From: Deltaproteobacteria bacterium
GTDB lineage: Bacteria > Myxococcota > Polyangia > Haliangiales > Haliangiaceae
Reading direction: 5' to 3'
Length of the DNA stretch: 31,813 nucleotides
Assembly: GCA_018262455.1 (NCBI GenBank)
Contig: JAGSPR010000013.1
Location: 1 to 31,813 of the forward strand
The notes below the pieces were generated by a model that was not told the DNA's origin, searched no databases, and saw only the letters and a list, made by a program, of their open reading frames with translations. Both the position numbers and the translations under genes were made by a program. Of the stretch, positions 14,655 to 23,500 are shown piece after piece (within the stretch, counting starts at the first letter, position 1; every line of letters starts with the position of its first letter).

Positions 14655-15727
14655 TCGGCGCGGCGATCCGCAAGGATGTCTGGCTGCTGCTGCGCGACCG
14701 CGGCGCGCTGATCAGCCTGTTCTTGCTGCCGATCATCTTCATGATCGCGTTCGGCTCGATGTTCAACAACTCGAGCGATGGCAAGCCACGCCCGATCGCG
14801 GTCTGGTATGCGCCGGGCGACCAGCGGGGCGCGGCGATCGCGAAGACGCTCGACGAGACCCCGGGGTTTCGCACCGAGCTCGCTGGCTCGGCCGACGTGG
14901 TCCGCCAGCGGGTCGCGACCGAGGAAGTCGGCGCCGGGCTCGTGGTCCCGGCGACGGGCCCGATCGAGCTGTCGATCGATCTCGGCGCCCCGGTCCAGGT
15001 CCGTGGTCCGCTGCAGGGCGCGCTGACCAGCGTGGTCATGCGGGCGAGCTCGTCGATCCCGATCGACAAGCTCCCGCCGATGGTCGAGGCCAGGACGCCG
15101 CCGGGCCTCGCGCGCCCGCTCGCGGAGATCACGCCATTCCAGGTCACCGTGCCGGGGAACGCGGTGCTGTTCGGGTTCTTCATCGCGCTCACGGTCGCGA
15201 TGGCGTTCGTCGGCGAGCGCAAGACCGGCACGTGGCGGCGGTTGCTCGCGGCGCCGGTCCCGCGGTGGAAGGCGTTGCTCGCGACGCTGGTGCCTTACTA
15301 CCTGGTCGGCCTGACCCAGCTCGGGTTCCTGTTCGGGGTCGGCATCGGCGTGTTCGGGATGCGGATCGCGGGCTCGATCCCTGCGCTCGTCGTGCTGTCG
15401 ATGTCGGTCGTGCTGTGCGCGGTGTCGCTCGGCCTGCTGTTCGCCGCGGTCGCGCGGACCGAGAAGCAGCTCGGCGGGATCGGCTCGGTGGTGCTGCTCG
15501 TGATGGGCATGCTCGGCGGCTGCATGTTCCCGCGGCTCATGATGCCGGTGTTCATGAAGCAGCTCGGGCTGTGCGTGCCGCACGGCTGGGCGCTCGACGC
15601 GTACTACAGCGTGCTGGTCCGCGAGGGCACGTCGCTCGCCGACATCGCGCCGTCGATCTTCGCGATCCTCGGGTTCGCGGTGGTGTTCGCCGGTGCCGGC
15701 ATCGCGCTGTTCCGGTTCGAGCGCTAG
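14651..15727 (+). CDS. ABC-2 type permease
   Basis: This 358-residue inner-membrane protein has one TM helix near the N-terminus (about 17-36, ISLFLLPIIFMIAFGSMF), then a roughly 140-residue extracytoplasmic domain, then five helices in the C-terminal half, ending AVVFAGAGIALFRFER. The cytoplasmic coupling segment GERKTGTWRRLLAAPVPRWKALLATL is the signature of ABC-2 permeases with the large first loop (YhhJ/ABC2_membrane_3 type). It overlaps the ATPase gene by ATGA. Together they make one exporter, probably a homodimeric permease with two ATPases. Confidence 0.92.
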   Translation: MIGAAIRKDVWLLLRDRGALISLFLLPIIFMIAFGSMFNNSSDGKPRPIAVWYAPGDQRGAAIAKTLDETPGFRTELAGSADVVRQRVATEEVGAGLVVPATGPIELSIDLGAPVQVRGPLQGALTSVVMRASSSIPIDKLPPMVEARTPPGLARPLAEITPFQVTVPGNAVLFGFFIALTVAMAFVGERKTGTWRRLLAAPVPRWKALLATLVPYYLVGLTQLGFLFGVGIGVFGMRIAGSIPALVVLSMSVVLCAVSLGLLFAAVARTEKQLGGIGSVVLLVMGMLGGCMFPRLMMPVFMKQLGLCVPHGWALDAYYSVLVREGTSLADIAPSIFAILGFAVVFAGAGIALFRFER

Positions 15728-15950
15728 GGGATCGCATCCAGCACCGCATGCGAGGAGCGTGGGGTACCCGACATCTGTTACACCGTCGCTGCAATCTTCC
15801 GAGTCGATCGCGGCCTTCGAGGCTCAGAGACGCTCTGGGAGGCGCAAGATCCCGGGCGGGTGTTGTCATGAACCCTTGCTCATCGGTGGCCAACCGTTTA
15901 ACAGTCCCCCCCACGATCTGCGGGGTAGACCGCAGTCAAGGAGAATGAAC
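15728..15950. other. Leader region with hairpin before a small membrane-protein gene
   Basis: This 223-bp non-coding gap has a 6-bp hairpin, CTGCGG (15918-15923) and CCGCAG (15930-15935), directly before AAGGAG (15938-15943). The Shine-Dalgarno sits 7 bases from ATG 15951, which decides that start over the ATG at 15945. A 66-codon frame from 15748 shows no protein-like pattern. I see no strong promoter boxes. Confidence 0.5.
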
Positions 15951-16370
15951 ATGGCAGACGGAAGACGTCCCGGTGGTTTGACTGCACTCGCGGTCCTCAA
16001 TTTCGTGTTCGCTGGCCTTGGCCTCCTTGGCCTCCTGGCAGTGCTCGCGCTGCTCACGGCCGCAGATGTCGCCTCGGGCGGCAAGCTGGATGGCGGCGAG
16101 ATCAGCAAGGGCGTCATCTATGCCGCGTTGATTCTCGGCGTCGTGCGCATGGCCATCCTGCTCACCGCAGGCATCGGCTACATCAAGATGAAGCGGTTCC
16201 TCGGCCGCACGCTCGGCAACGTGTACGCGATCCTCGCGATCGGCGACACCGTGCTCGGCCTGACGCTGCTCAAGTCGGGCTTCGGGCTCGGCGCGATCAT
16301 CGGGCTCATCTACCCGGTGCTGACGCTGGTCCTGGTGAACACGACGTTCAAAGACGACCTCGTTAACTGA
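15951..16370 (+). CDS. Small four-helix membrane protein, unknown function
   Basis: This protein has 139 residues and probably four TM helices: about 8-36, 53-76, 84-107 and 111-131. It contains no recognised catalytic motif. The loop between helices 1 and 2 is Gly/Asp/Lys-rich (ASGGKLDGGEISKG). It has one of the best ribosome sites in the window (AAGGAG, spacing 7), which suggests strong translation. A strong hairpin lies between it and the ABC permease gene, so expression of the two may differ even if they share a promoter. I know of similar small membrane proteins in myxobacteria but no function for them. Confidence 0.8.
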   Translation: MADGRRPGGLTALAVLNFVFAGLGLLGLLAVLALLTAADVASGGKLDGGEISKGVIYAALILGVVRMAILLTAGIGYIKMKRFLGRTLGNVYAILAIGDTVLGLTLLKSGFGLGAIIGLIYPVLTLVLVNTTFKDDLVN

Positions 16371-16396
16371 GTAGACGCACTTCTCGTCGACCAATC

Positions 16397-16429
16397 GCGG
16401 CGCTGCGAGCTTGACCGCTCGCGCGCCGC
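16397..16429. terminator. Strong 13-bp hairpin before the second ABC permease gene
   Basis: GCGGCGC-T-GCGAGC (16397-16410) pairs with GCTCGC-GCGCCGC (16417-16429) around a 6-base loop, TTGACC, with a single bulged T. There is no U-run, so it is not a classic intrinsic terminator. It starts 26 bases after one stop codon and ends 18 bases before ATG 16448, so it could instead attenuate transcription, protect the mRNA end or affect translation of the permease. Confidence 0.5.
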
Positions 16430-16447
16430 ACTTGCGTGGGGACACCG

Positions 16448-17365
16448 ATGATTCGTCAGGCTCACCTCAAGCTGATCGCGGGACATTCCGTACGCCACGG
16501 CATTCGTGGCGGTGCGGGTCTCGTTTCGCTGTTCCTCACACTCGTCATCGGGCTCGTGCTCGCGAGCATCGTGATCTCACCGCTCGATGCCGTCGATCAG
16601 CAGATCGAGCGGATGGACCGGAGCGAGACCGGCGGGCACATGACCGAGGCCGACAAGGCGGAGGCCCGCCAGCGGGTCAACCTCGAGGTCGTGAGGATCG
16701 CCGGCAAGGCGATCAACTGGGTCGTCGAGCCGTCCTCGGAGCAACTCGACTACCTGACCTCGCAGCAGCCGGCGATCGTCTCGGCGATCCTGGTGATGCT
16801 GTTCCTCGTGACGCCCCTGTTCGGCTGTCTTTCGGGGTTCAACCAGACCTCCGGCGATATCGGATCCAAGGGGCTCCGGTTCCTGCTGATCCGGACCGAG
16901 CGCCAGAACATCTTCATCGGCAGGTTCATCGGCACGTACCTGTTCGCGGCGCTGGTGAACCTCGCCTTGTTCCTGATCCTCGCGCTCTACATGGCCGCCA
17001 AGGTCAAGGTCCATCCCTCGGGCGACATGGTCCTCTGGCTCGGCCAAGGCTACCTGCGGGTCATGCTGTTCACGGCGCCGTACATCGCGATCTGCGCATG
17101 GGTGTCATGCGCGATCGATTCTCCGTTTGGCTCGCTGGTCATCGCGTTGATGGCGGCCTACATGTTCCCGTTGATCGTCGGCCGGGGCGCGTCGCTGTAC
17201 GCCAGCGTCGGCTACCTCAACTACCTCACGCCGTGGGGATGGAAGTACTGGCTGCTCGAGCCGGTCGCCTCCGCTCACTTTCTCGGCGCGGCGATCGCCA
17301 TGCTGGCGTTCTGCGCCGGCTTCCTGTTCCTTGGCTTGCGCTACTTCAAGAAGCGAGACCTATGA
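16448..17365 (+). CDS. ABC-2 family permease subunit (second system)
   Basis: This inner-membrane permease has 305 residues. TM1 (about 24-46) is followed by a roughly 65-residue polar loop rich in Glu, Lys and Arg (DQQIERMDRSETGGHMTEADKAEARQR), then five further helices ending in FLFLGLRYFKKRDL. LFGCLSGFNQTSGDIGSKGLRFLLIRTERQNIFIGRFIG is the characteristic coupling region of NosY/ABC2_membrane_2-type permeases. ATG 16448 is chosen over an upstream GTG because the GGGGA at 16438-16442 is suitably placed. Its stop overlaps the ATG of the ATPase gene (ATGA). The substrate is unknown. Confidence 0.88.
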   Translation: MIRQAHLKLIAGHSVRHGIRGGAGLVSLFLTLVIGLVLASIVISPLDAVDQQIERMDRSETGGHMTEADKAEARQRVNLEVVRIAGKAINWVVEPSSEQLDYLTSQQPAIVSAILVMLFLVTPLFGCLSGFNQTSGDIGSKGLRFLLIRTERQNIFIGRFIGTYLFAALVNLALFLILALYMAAKVKVHPSGDMVLWLGQGYLRVMLFTAPYIAICAWVSCAIDSPFGSLVIALMAAYMFPLIVGRGASLYASVGYLNYLTPWGWKYWLLEPVASAHFLGAAIAMLAFCAGFLFLGLRYFKKRDL

Positions 17366-18342
17366 CCGATCAACCGCATCGCGCCGAGGCCGCCTCGGGT
17401 TCCGCACCGGCGGTCAGGATCCGCAACGTCACGAAGACGTTCGGCGCTCAGAAGGCGCTCGACGATGTCAGCTTCGACATCCCGAGCGGGACGGTGTTCG
17501 GCTTGCTGGGCCCCAACGGCGCCGGCAAGACGACGCTGTTCTCGATCATGGCGAACTTCCTCAAGCCTGCCTCCGGCTCGGTCGAGGTCCTGGGGATCAA
17601 CGTCAACAACATCGGCGACCTCCAGGGGCGGCTCTCGATCCTGCCGCAGGACGCGCTGTTCCAGGCCAACGTCCCGGTGCGTGAACAGCTCGAGTTCTTC
17701 GCCTTGCTGAGCGGGATGACCAAGCAAGCCGCTGCCGACGAGACGACTCGCGTGCTGACGATGGTTGGCTTGCTCGATGCCCAGAAGAAGAGCGCGCGCG
17801 CGCTGTCTCACGGCATGACGAAGCGGCTCGGCATCGCCCAGGCGTTCATGGGCTCGCCCGAGGTCATCGTGCTGGACGAGCCCACCGCCGGTCTCGATCC
17901 GGTCAACGCGGCGGCCGTGCGCAAGCTGGTCGCCGACATCAAGACCAAGGCCAGGGCGACGCTGATCATCTCGTCGCACAACCTGGCCGAGATCCAGGAG
18001 ATGTGCGCGGCCGTCGCGATCCTGAACAATGGCAAGCTCGTCGAGTACAAGTCGATCGCCGAGCTGACCCAGGCCACCGGCGTCGTGCGCATGACGTTCG
18101 GTCGCAAGCTTGCGGAGCTCGAGTGGGCGCAGCTGCGGGGCCTACCGGGCGTCGGGACCGTCGAGGTCGACACCACGAACGAGTACTCGATCGAGTTGAT
18201 CCTCGCGGCCGGGCAGACCTCCGATCTGCTGATCGGCACCCTGGTGTCCTCGCTGGCGCAGGCCGGGCTCGTGCCTCGCTCTGTCAAAGAGGGCGCTTCG
18301 CTCGAGGAGAAGTTCCTCGAAGCGACCAGCAAGAAGGACTAG
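17362..18342 (+). CDS. ABC transporter ATP-binding protein (second system)
   Basis: This 326-residue ATPase has Walker A GPNGAGKTT (50-58), Q-loop ILPQD (93-97), signature LSHGMTKRL (148-156), Walker B VIVLDEP (168-174) and an H-loop in IISSHNLAEI. The signature has His in place of the usual second Gly/Ser and Met in place of Gln, which is tolerated in this subgroup. A roughly 95-residue C-terminal domain ends ASLEEKFLEATSKKD. It is coupled to the permease at 16448 by ATGA. Its TAG stop shares the four bases CTAG with the stop of the convergent hydrolase gene. Confidence 0.93.
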   Translation: MTDQPHRAEAASGSAPAVRIRNVTKTFGAQKALDDVSFDIPSGTVFGLLGPNGAGKTTLFSIMANFLKPASGSVEVLGINVNNIGDLQGRLSILPQDALFQANVPVREQLEFFALLSGMTKQAAADETTRVLTMVGLLDAQKKSARALSHGMTKRLGIAQAFMGSPEVIVLDEPTAGLDPVNAAAVRKLVADIKTKARATLIISSHNLAEIQEMCAAVAILNNGKLVEYKSIAELTQATGVVRMTFGRKLAELEWAQLRGLPGVGTVEVDTTNEYSIELILAAGQTSDLLIGTLVSSLAQAGLVPRSVKEGASLEEKFLEATSKKD

Positions 18343-19139
18343 CTGGCGAGCTGCGTGCGGAGGAACGCGAGCACGCGGGCGAGCGCGGCGGCGGTCGGAT
18401 GTTCGGGACGGTCGACTCGATGATGCGTGAGCACCGAATGGGCCATCCGCGGAACGCCCTGGGCGTTGCCCGCGCTCGAGTCGATCTCGATCGCCAGGAA
18501 GCGGTCGCCGAGCTCCTCGCGCAGGCGATCGAAGCGTTCGGCCGGGACCATCGGATCACCGGTGAACCGAAGCCCGAGCACGCACTGGCCGGCGGCGGCG
18601 CGCTGCTTGACCCGCGCGAGCGTCTCCGCGTCGAGGCCGAGGTCGCGTTTCTGGGCACGCGTCGCGGCGAACGGTAGCGAGGGCTGGCTCAGCACGGGGG
18701 CGGTGACGATGTCGTCGACCATCATGGCGAGCGCGAAGCCGCCGGTCAGGCACATGCCGATCGCCCCGACACCCGGGCCACCGCACTCCGCGTGGGCGAG
18801 CCGCGCGAGCGCGCGCAGCCACACCGTGATCGGGCTGGTCCGCCCGGTCGCCCACACCGTGAACTCGCGTGACACGCACGCCCGCGCGAGCGTCTGCACG
18901 ACGTACCCGTTGCTCAGCGGTCGGCCCGGCGTGCCGATCAGCGACGGCAGGTAGACGCGGAACCCCTCGGCCGCGACGAGCCGGGCAAAGTCGATGACCG
19001 CCGGGTAGAGGCCCGGGGCCTCGTGCATGACGATCACCGCTGGCCCTGCTCCCGTGCAGTAGACGGTGCGGGTCGCTGGCCCATCGTGCCCAGGCAGCGT
19101 GATCGTCCGCTCCTCGAGCCCGTCGAGCGCGCCCGTCAC
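18339..19139 (-). CDS. Dienelactone hydrolase family protein
   Basis: This 266-residue alpha/beta hydrolase has the Cys-type nucleophile elbow IGMCLTGG (C130), as in dienelactone hydrolase, the strand and oxyanion region VIVMHEAPGL (36-44), a candidate acid D195 in RFTGDPMVPAER and a His in MAHSVLTHH (H234 or H239). Substrates are probably small lactones or esters; the true one is unknown. The start is GTG 19139, which overlaps the gltD stop as GTGA and places the first strand correctly; longer frames run into gltD and give Arg-rich nonsense. It is therefore translationally coupled to gltD, an unusual partner. Confidence 0.87.
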   Translation of the reverse strand: MTGALDGLEERTITLPGHDGPATRTVYCTGAGPAVIVMHEAPGLYPAVIDFARLVAAEGFRVYLPSLIGTPGRPLSNGYVVQTLARACVSREFTVWATGRTSPITVWLRALARLAHAECGGPGVGAIGMCLTGGFALAMMVDDIVTAPVLSQPSLPFAATRAQKRDLGLDAETLARVKQRAAAGQCVLGLRFTGDPMVPAERFDRLREELGDRFLAIEIDSSAGNAQGVPRMAHSVLTHHRVDRPEHPTAAALARVLAFLRTQLAS

Positions 19140-20596
19140 GGCGAGAACGCGAGGTTCTGGCCGAGCGCTGGCACGCAGGACACGCCTCCGCGCAGCTCGG
19201 CATCGATGGCGCGCGCGAGCTCTCGCCCCTCGGCGATCGCCCACACGATCAGCGACGCGCCGCGATGAGCATCCCCCGCGCAGTACACGCCAGGCACGTT
19301 GGTCGCACCGCGGGTGTCGACGGCGATGTTGCCGCGCGGATCGAGCGCGAGTCCGAGCTCGGACACCGCCGAGCCTGCGTCGGGGCCCGTGAAGCCGAGC
19401 GCGAGGATCAACGTGTCGACGGGGAGGGTGACCTCGCCATCGAGGTCGACCAGCTTGCCGTCGCGCGGCTCGACGTGGGCGCCGTGCAACGCCGCGAGTC
19501 GGCCGTCAGGACCCGCGGACAGCCGCGTCGTGCGGAACGCGAACGTGCGCTCGCCGCCTTCCTCCTGCGAGCTCGAGGTCCGGAACACGAGCGGCCAGAC
19601 CGGCCACGGGTTCGCCGCCGGGCGCGTGGCGGGCGGGGCAGGGAGCAGCTCGATCTGGGTGACGTGCGCAGCGCGCTGACGATGCGCGGTGCCGAGGCAG
19701 TCCGATCCGGTGTCGCCGCCTCCGAGGATCACGACCTGGTGACCGCGGACATCGTGGCGGGTCGACGACCGTTCGCTGGCGACCACCTGGTTCTGCTCGA
19801 TCAGGTAGTCCATCGCCATCACCACCCCGGGCAGCTCGCGGCCGGGGATCGTCAGATCTCTCGGGCGCTGGGCTCCGATCGCGATCACGACGGCATCGTG
19901 CTCCGCGCGCAGCTGGGTCCACGTCGGATCGCGCCCCACCGTCACGCCGCAGCGAAACTCGATGCCCTGCGCCTCGAGGACCGCGAGCCGGCGATCGATG
20001 ACGTGCTTCTCGAGCTTGAAGTCGGGGATGCCGTAGCGGAGCAGTCCACCGGGGCGCGCCGCGGCCTCGTACACGATCACGGTGTGACCCGCGCGATCGA
20101 GCTGGTTCGCGGCGGCGAGCCCCGCGGGGCCCGAGCCGACGACCGCCACGCGCTTGCCGGTCCGCACCCGTGGAGGCTGCGGCACGACCCAGCCCTCGGC
20201 GAACGCGCGCTCGGCGATCGCCTTCTCGATCGATTCGATCGTCACCGGTGCGCCATCTATCGACAGCACGCACGCGGCCTCGCACGGTGCGGGGCACAGC
20301 CGGCCGGTGAATTCGGGGAAGTCGTTGGTGGTCGCGAGCCGACGGTGCGCGTCGTGCCAGCGATCGCGGAACACGAGATCGGCGAAATCGGGAATCGGAT
20401 TGCCGAGCGGGCAGCCCTGGGTACAGAACGGCACGCCGCAATCCATGCAGCGCCCGGCCTGGGTGCGCAGCGCGTCGGACTCGAGCGGGCCCATGGACGA
20501 CGGTTCGACCTCCCGCCAGTCCGCGATCCTCTCGGTGACCGCGCGCTTCTTGGGGAGCAGGCGGGTCCACTCGATGAAGCCAGTGGGCTTGCCCAT
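19136..20596 (-). CDS. gltD: Glutamate synthase, small (beta) subunit
   Basis: This 486-residue flavoprotein passes electrons from NADPH through FAD and iron-sulfur clusters to the large subunit. It has the N-terminal cluster-binding cysteines CMDCGVPFCTQGCPLGNPIP (C50, C53, C58, C62) and CPAPCEAACV (C101, C105, C109), the FAD motif VAVVGSGPAGLAAANQL, PGGLLRYGIPDFKLEK, the NADPH motif VVILGGGDTGSDCLG, and a C-terminal FAD-contacting GVYCAGDAHRGASLIVWAIAEGR. Length and order match the family. ATG 20596 overlaps the gltB stop by one base (TGATG), so both subunits are made from one message. Confidence 0.97.
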   Translation of the reverse strand: MGKPTGFIEWTRLLPKKRAVTERIADWREVEPSSMGPLESDALRTQAGRCMDCGVPFCTQGCPLGNPIPDFADLVFRDRWHDAHRRLATTNDFPEFTGRLCPAPCEAACVLSIDGAPVTIESIEKAIAERAFAEGWVVPQPPRVRTGKRVAVVGSGPAGLAAANQLDRAGHTVIVYEAAARPGGLLRYGIPDFKLEKHVIDRRLAVLEAQGIEFRCGVTVGRDPTWTQLRAEHDAVVIAIGAQRPRDLTIPGRELPGVVMAMDYLIEQNQVVASERSSTRHDVRGHQVVILGGGDTGSDCLGTAHRQRAAHVTQIELLPAPPATRPAANPWPVWPLVFRTSSSQEEGGERTFAFRTTRLSAGPDGRLAALHGAHVEPRDGKLVDLDGEVTLPVDTLILALGFTGPDAGSAVSELGLALDPRGNIAVDTRGATNVPGVYCAGDAHRGASLIVWAIAEGRELARAIDAELRGGVSCVPALGQNLAFSP

Positions 20597-23500
20597 CAGG
20601 TCCCCCCCCCTACGACCGTCAGGTGCCCGGGCGGGCGGGGCCTCGCGGCCGCGCGACGCGCCTGGAGGACGCGCTTGTAGTCGGTGGGCATCACCTTGAC
20701 GAACCGCGCGACGAGGTGCTCCCAGTTGTCGAGCACCCGGCGGCCGAGCGGGCTGCTCGTGAACCGCACGTGGTCTTCGATCAGGCTGTAGAGCAGCCAC
20801 AGATCACTCTCGTCGATCACCGACTCGAGCTCGACCATGTCGAGGTTGGTCCGCGCGCGCAGCGTCTGCGTCTGGTCGAACACGTACGCGGTGCCACCGC
20901 TCATGCCGGCCGCGAAGTTGCGTCCCACCGCGCCGAGCACCACGACCACGCCACCGGTCATGTACTCGCAGCCGTGATCTCCGACGCCCTCGACCACCGC
21001 GCGTGCGCCGGAGTTGCGGACCGCGAACCGCTCACCCGCGAGGCCGCACGCGAACAGATCACCGGAGGTGGCGCCGTAGAGCGCGACGTTGCCGACGATC
21101 ACGTTGTGCTCGGGTACGAACCGCGAGCTCGCGGGCGGGTACACGATGATCCGGCCGCCCGACAGCCCCTTGCCGATATAGTCATTCGCGTCGCCGCAGA
21201 GCTCGAGCGTGATGCCGGGCGACAGGAAGCCGCCGAACGTCTGACCTGCCGAGCCGGTGAACCGGACGCGGATCGAGCTCTCTGGTAGGCCGCGCGCACC
21301 GTGGAGCCGCGCGACGTGCCCCGAGAGCACGGACCCGACCGCGCGCCTCGAGTTGTCGATGGGGAGCGCGAGCTCGACCGGCCGCAGACCACCGACGAGC
21401 GCCGGCTCGGCGCGCCGGATCAGATCGTGGTCGACGTGGTCGGAGATGTCCCACGGCTGCATGCGGGCGAATCGTCGCGGGCCTGCCACCGGCGGGGCCA
21501 GCACGGCCGACAGATCGATGAGCCGGGCCTTGGGCCGGTCGACGACGCGCTGGCGCAGCCGCTCGACGTTGCCGACGATCTCGTCGAGCGTCCGGGCACC
21601 CAGGCGGGCGAGCCAGGTCCGGACGTTCTCGGCGACGAACGTGAAGTACGCGATGACGTCCTCGGGCGTGCCGGTGTACTTCGCGCGGAGCGCCGGATCC
21701 TGCGTCGCGATGCCGACCGAGCAGGTGTTGAGGTGGCACTTGCGGAGCATCACGCAGCCGGTCGCGACGAGCGATGCGGTGGCCATCCCGAACTCCTCGG
21801 CCCCGAGCAGCGCACCGATGATCACGTCGCGCGAGGTCCGCAGCCCGCCATCGACCTGCACCCGGATCCGATCGCGCAGCTTGTTCGCGACCAGCACCTG
21901 CTGGGTCTCGGCGAGCCCGATCTCCCACGGCAGGCCGGCGTGCTTGAGGCTCGATAGCGGCGCCGCGCCGGTACCCCCTTCCATGCCGGCGATCACGACG
22001 CAGCCCGCCCGCGCCTTCGCGACGCCCGCGGCGATCGTCCCGACGCCGACCTCGCTGACGAGCTTGACGCTGATCCGTGCCGTGGGGTTGACGCAGGTCA
22101 GGTCGTAGACGAGCTGTGCGAGATCTTCGATCGAGTAGATGTCGTGGTGGGGAGGAGGCGAGATCAGCGTGACGCCCGGGGTCGAGCAGCGGACGCGCGC
22201 GATCCGTTCGTCGATCTTGTTGCCAGGGAGCTGGCCGCCTTCGCCCGGCTTGGCACCCTGGGCGATCTTGATCTGCAGATCATCGGCATTGACGAGGTAG
22301 TGCGCGGTGACCCCGAACCGGCCCGAGGCGATCTGCTTGATCGCGCTGCGCCGGAGATCGCCGTTCTCGTCGCGCTCGAACCGATGGGGCTCCTCGCCGC
22401 CTTCACCCGAGTTCGACTTCGCGCCCATCCGGTTCATCGCGATCGCGAGGGTCTCGTGGGCCTCGGCGCTGATCGAGCCGAACGACATCGCGCCGGTGAC
22501 GAAGCGCCGGACGATCGCCTCGACCGGCTCGACCTCGGACACCGGGATCGGGGTGGTCTCCGTGATCTCGAGCAGGCCACGCAGCGTGACGAGCGCGTGA
22601 TCCTCGTCGTCGCACAGCCGCTCGAACTCGGCGAACCGCTCGCGATCGCGGAGCCGGATGGCGGCCTGCAGCGTCGCGATCGTGGCCGGGTTCCACTTGT
22701 GCGGCTCGCCGCGCCGCCGCCATGCGTACTGGCCGCCGACGGGCAGCTCCTCGCCATGGACCGCTGCCGCGACGCCGAACCCGCGATCGTGGCGAACGAG
22801 CGCCTCGGCCGCGAGCTCGTCGAGGCCGACCCCGCCGATCCGCGATGGCGTGCCGGTGAAGTGACGCTCGACCAGCACGGGATCGAGCCCGACCGCTTCG
22901 AAGATCTGGGCGCCGCGATAGCTCTGGACCGTCGAGATGCCCATCTTCGACATGACCTTGCAGAGGCCTTCTTCGAGCGCGTGGACATAGCGCCCGATCG
23001 CCGCCGCCTCGGGGCCGGGCACGCGATCCTGGGCCACCAGGTCGCGCACGGTGTCGAGTGCGAGGTAAGGGTTCACCGCCGCGGCGCCGTAGCCGATCAG
23101 CAGCGCGACGTCGTGGACCTCGCGCGCCTCCGCGGTCTCGACCACGAGGCCGGCCTGCATCCGGGTGCCTTCTCGCACGAGGTGCTGTTGCACGGCCGAC
23201 AGCGCGAGCACCGACGGGATCGCGACGTGCGCCGCGTCGACGCCGCGATCGCTCAAGATCAGCAGGTTGTAGCCATCGTCGATCGCGATCTCGGCCGCGC
23301 GCCGGAGCCGCGCGATCGCCGCCGCGAGCCCATCGACCCCGTCGGCGACCGGAAACACGATCGACAACGTGATCGGCTCGAACACACCTTCGCGGACCGC
23401 GCGGATCTTCGCGAGGTCGGCGTTGTCCATCACGGGGCCGCGGAGCCGGAGCTGGTGACACTGCTCGGGCGTCTCGTCGAACGTGTTGCCGTCGGGACCC

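Noticed and set aside
15748..15948. A 66-codon frame upstream of the small membrane protein
   Set aside because: It is Arg/Ser-rich with no protein-like pattern and no ribosome site, and it runs into the hairpin and RBS of the real gene.
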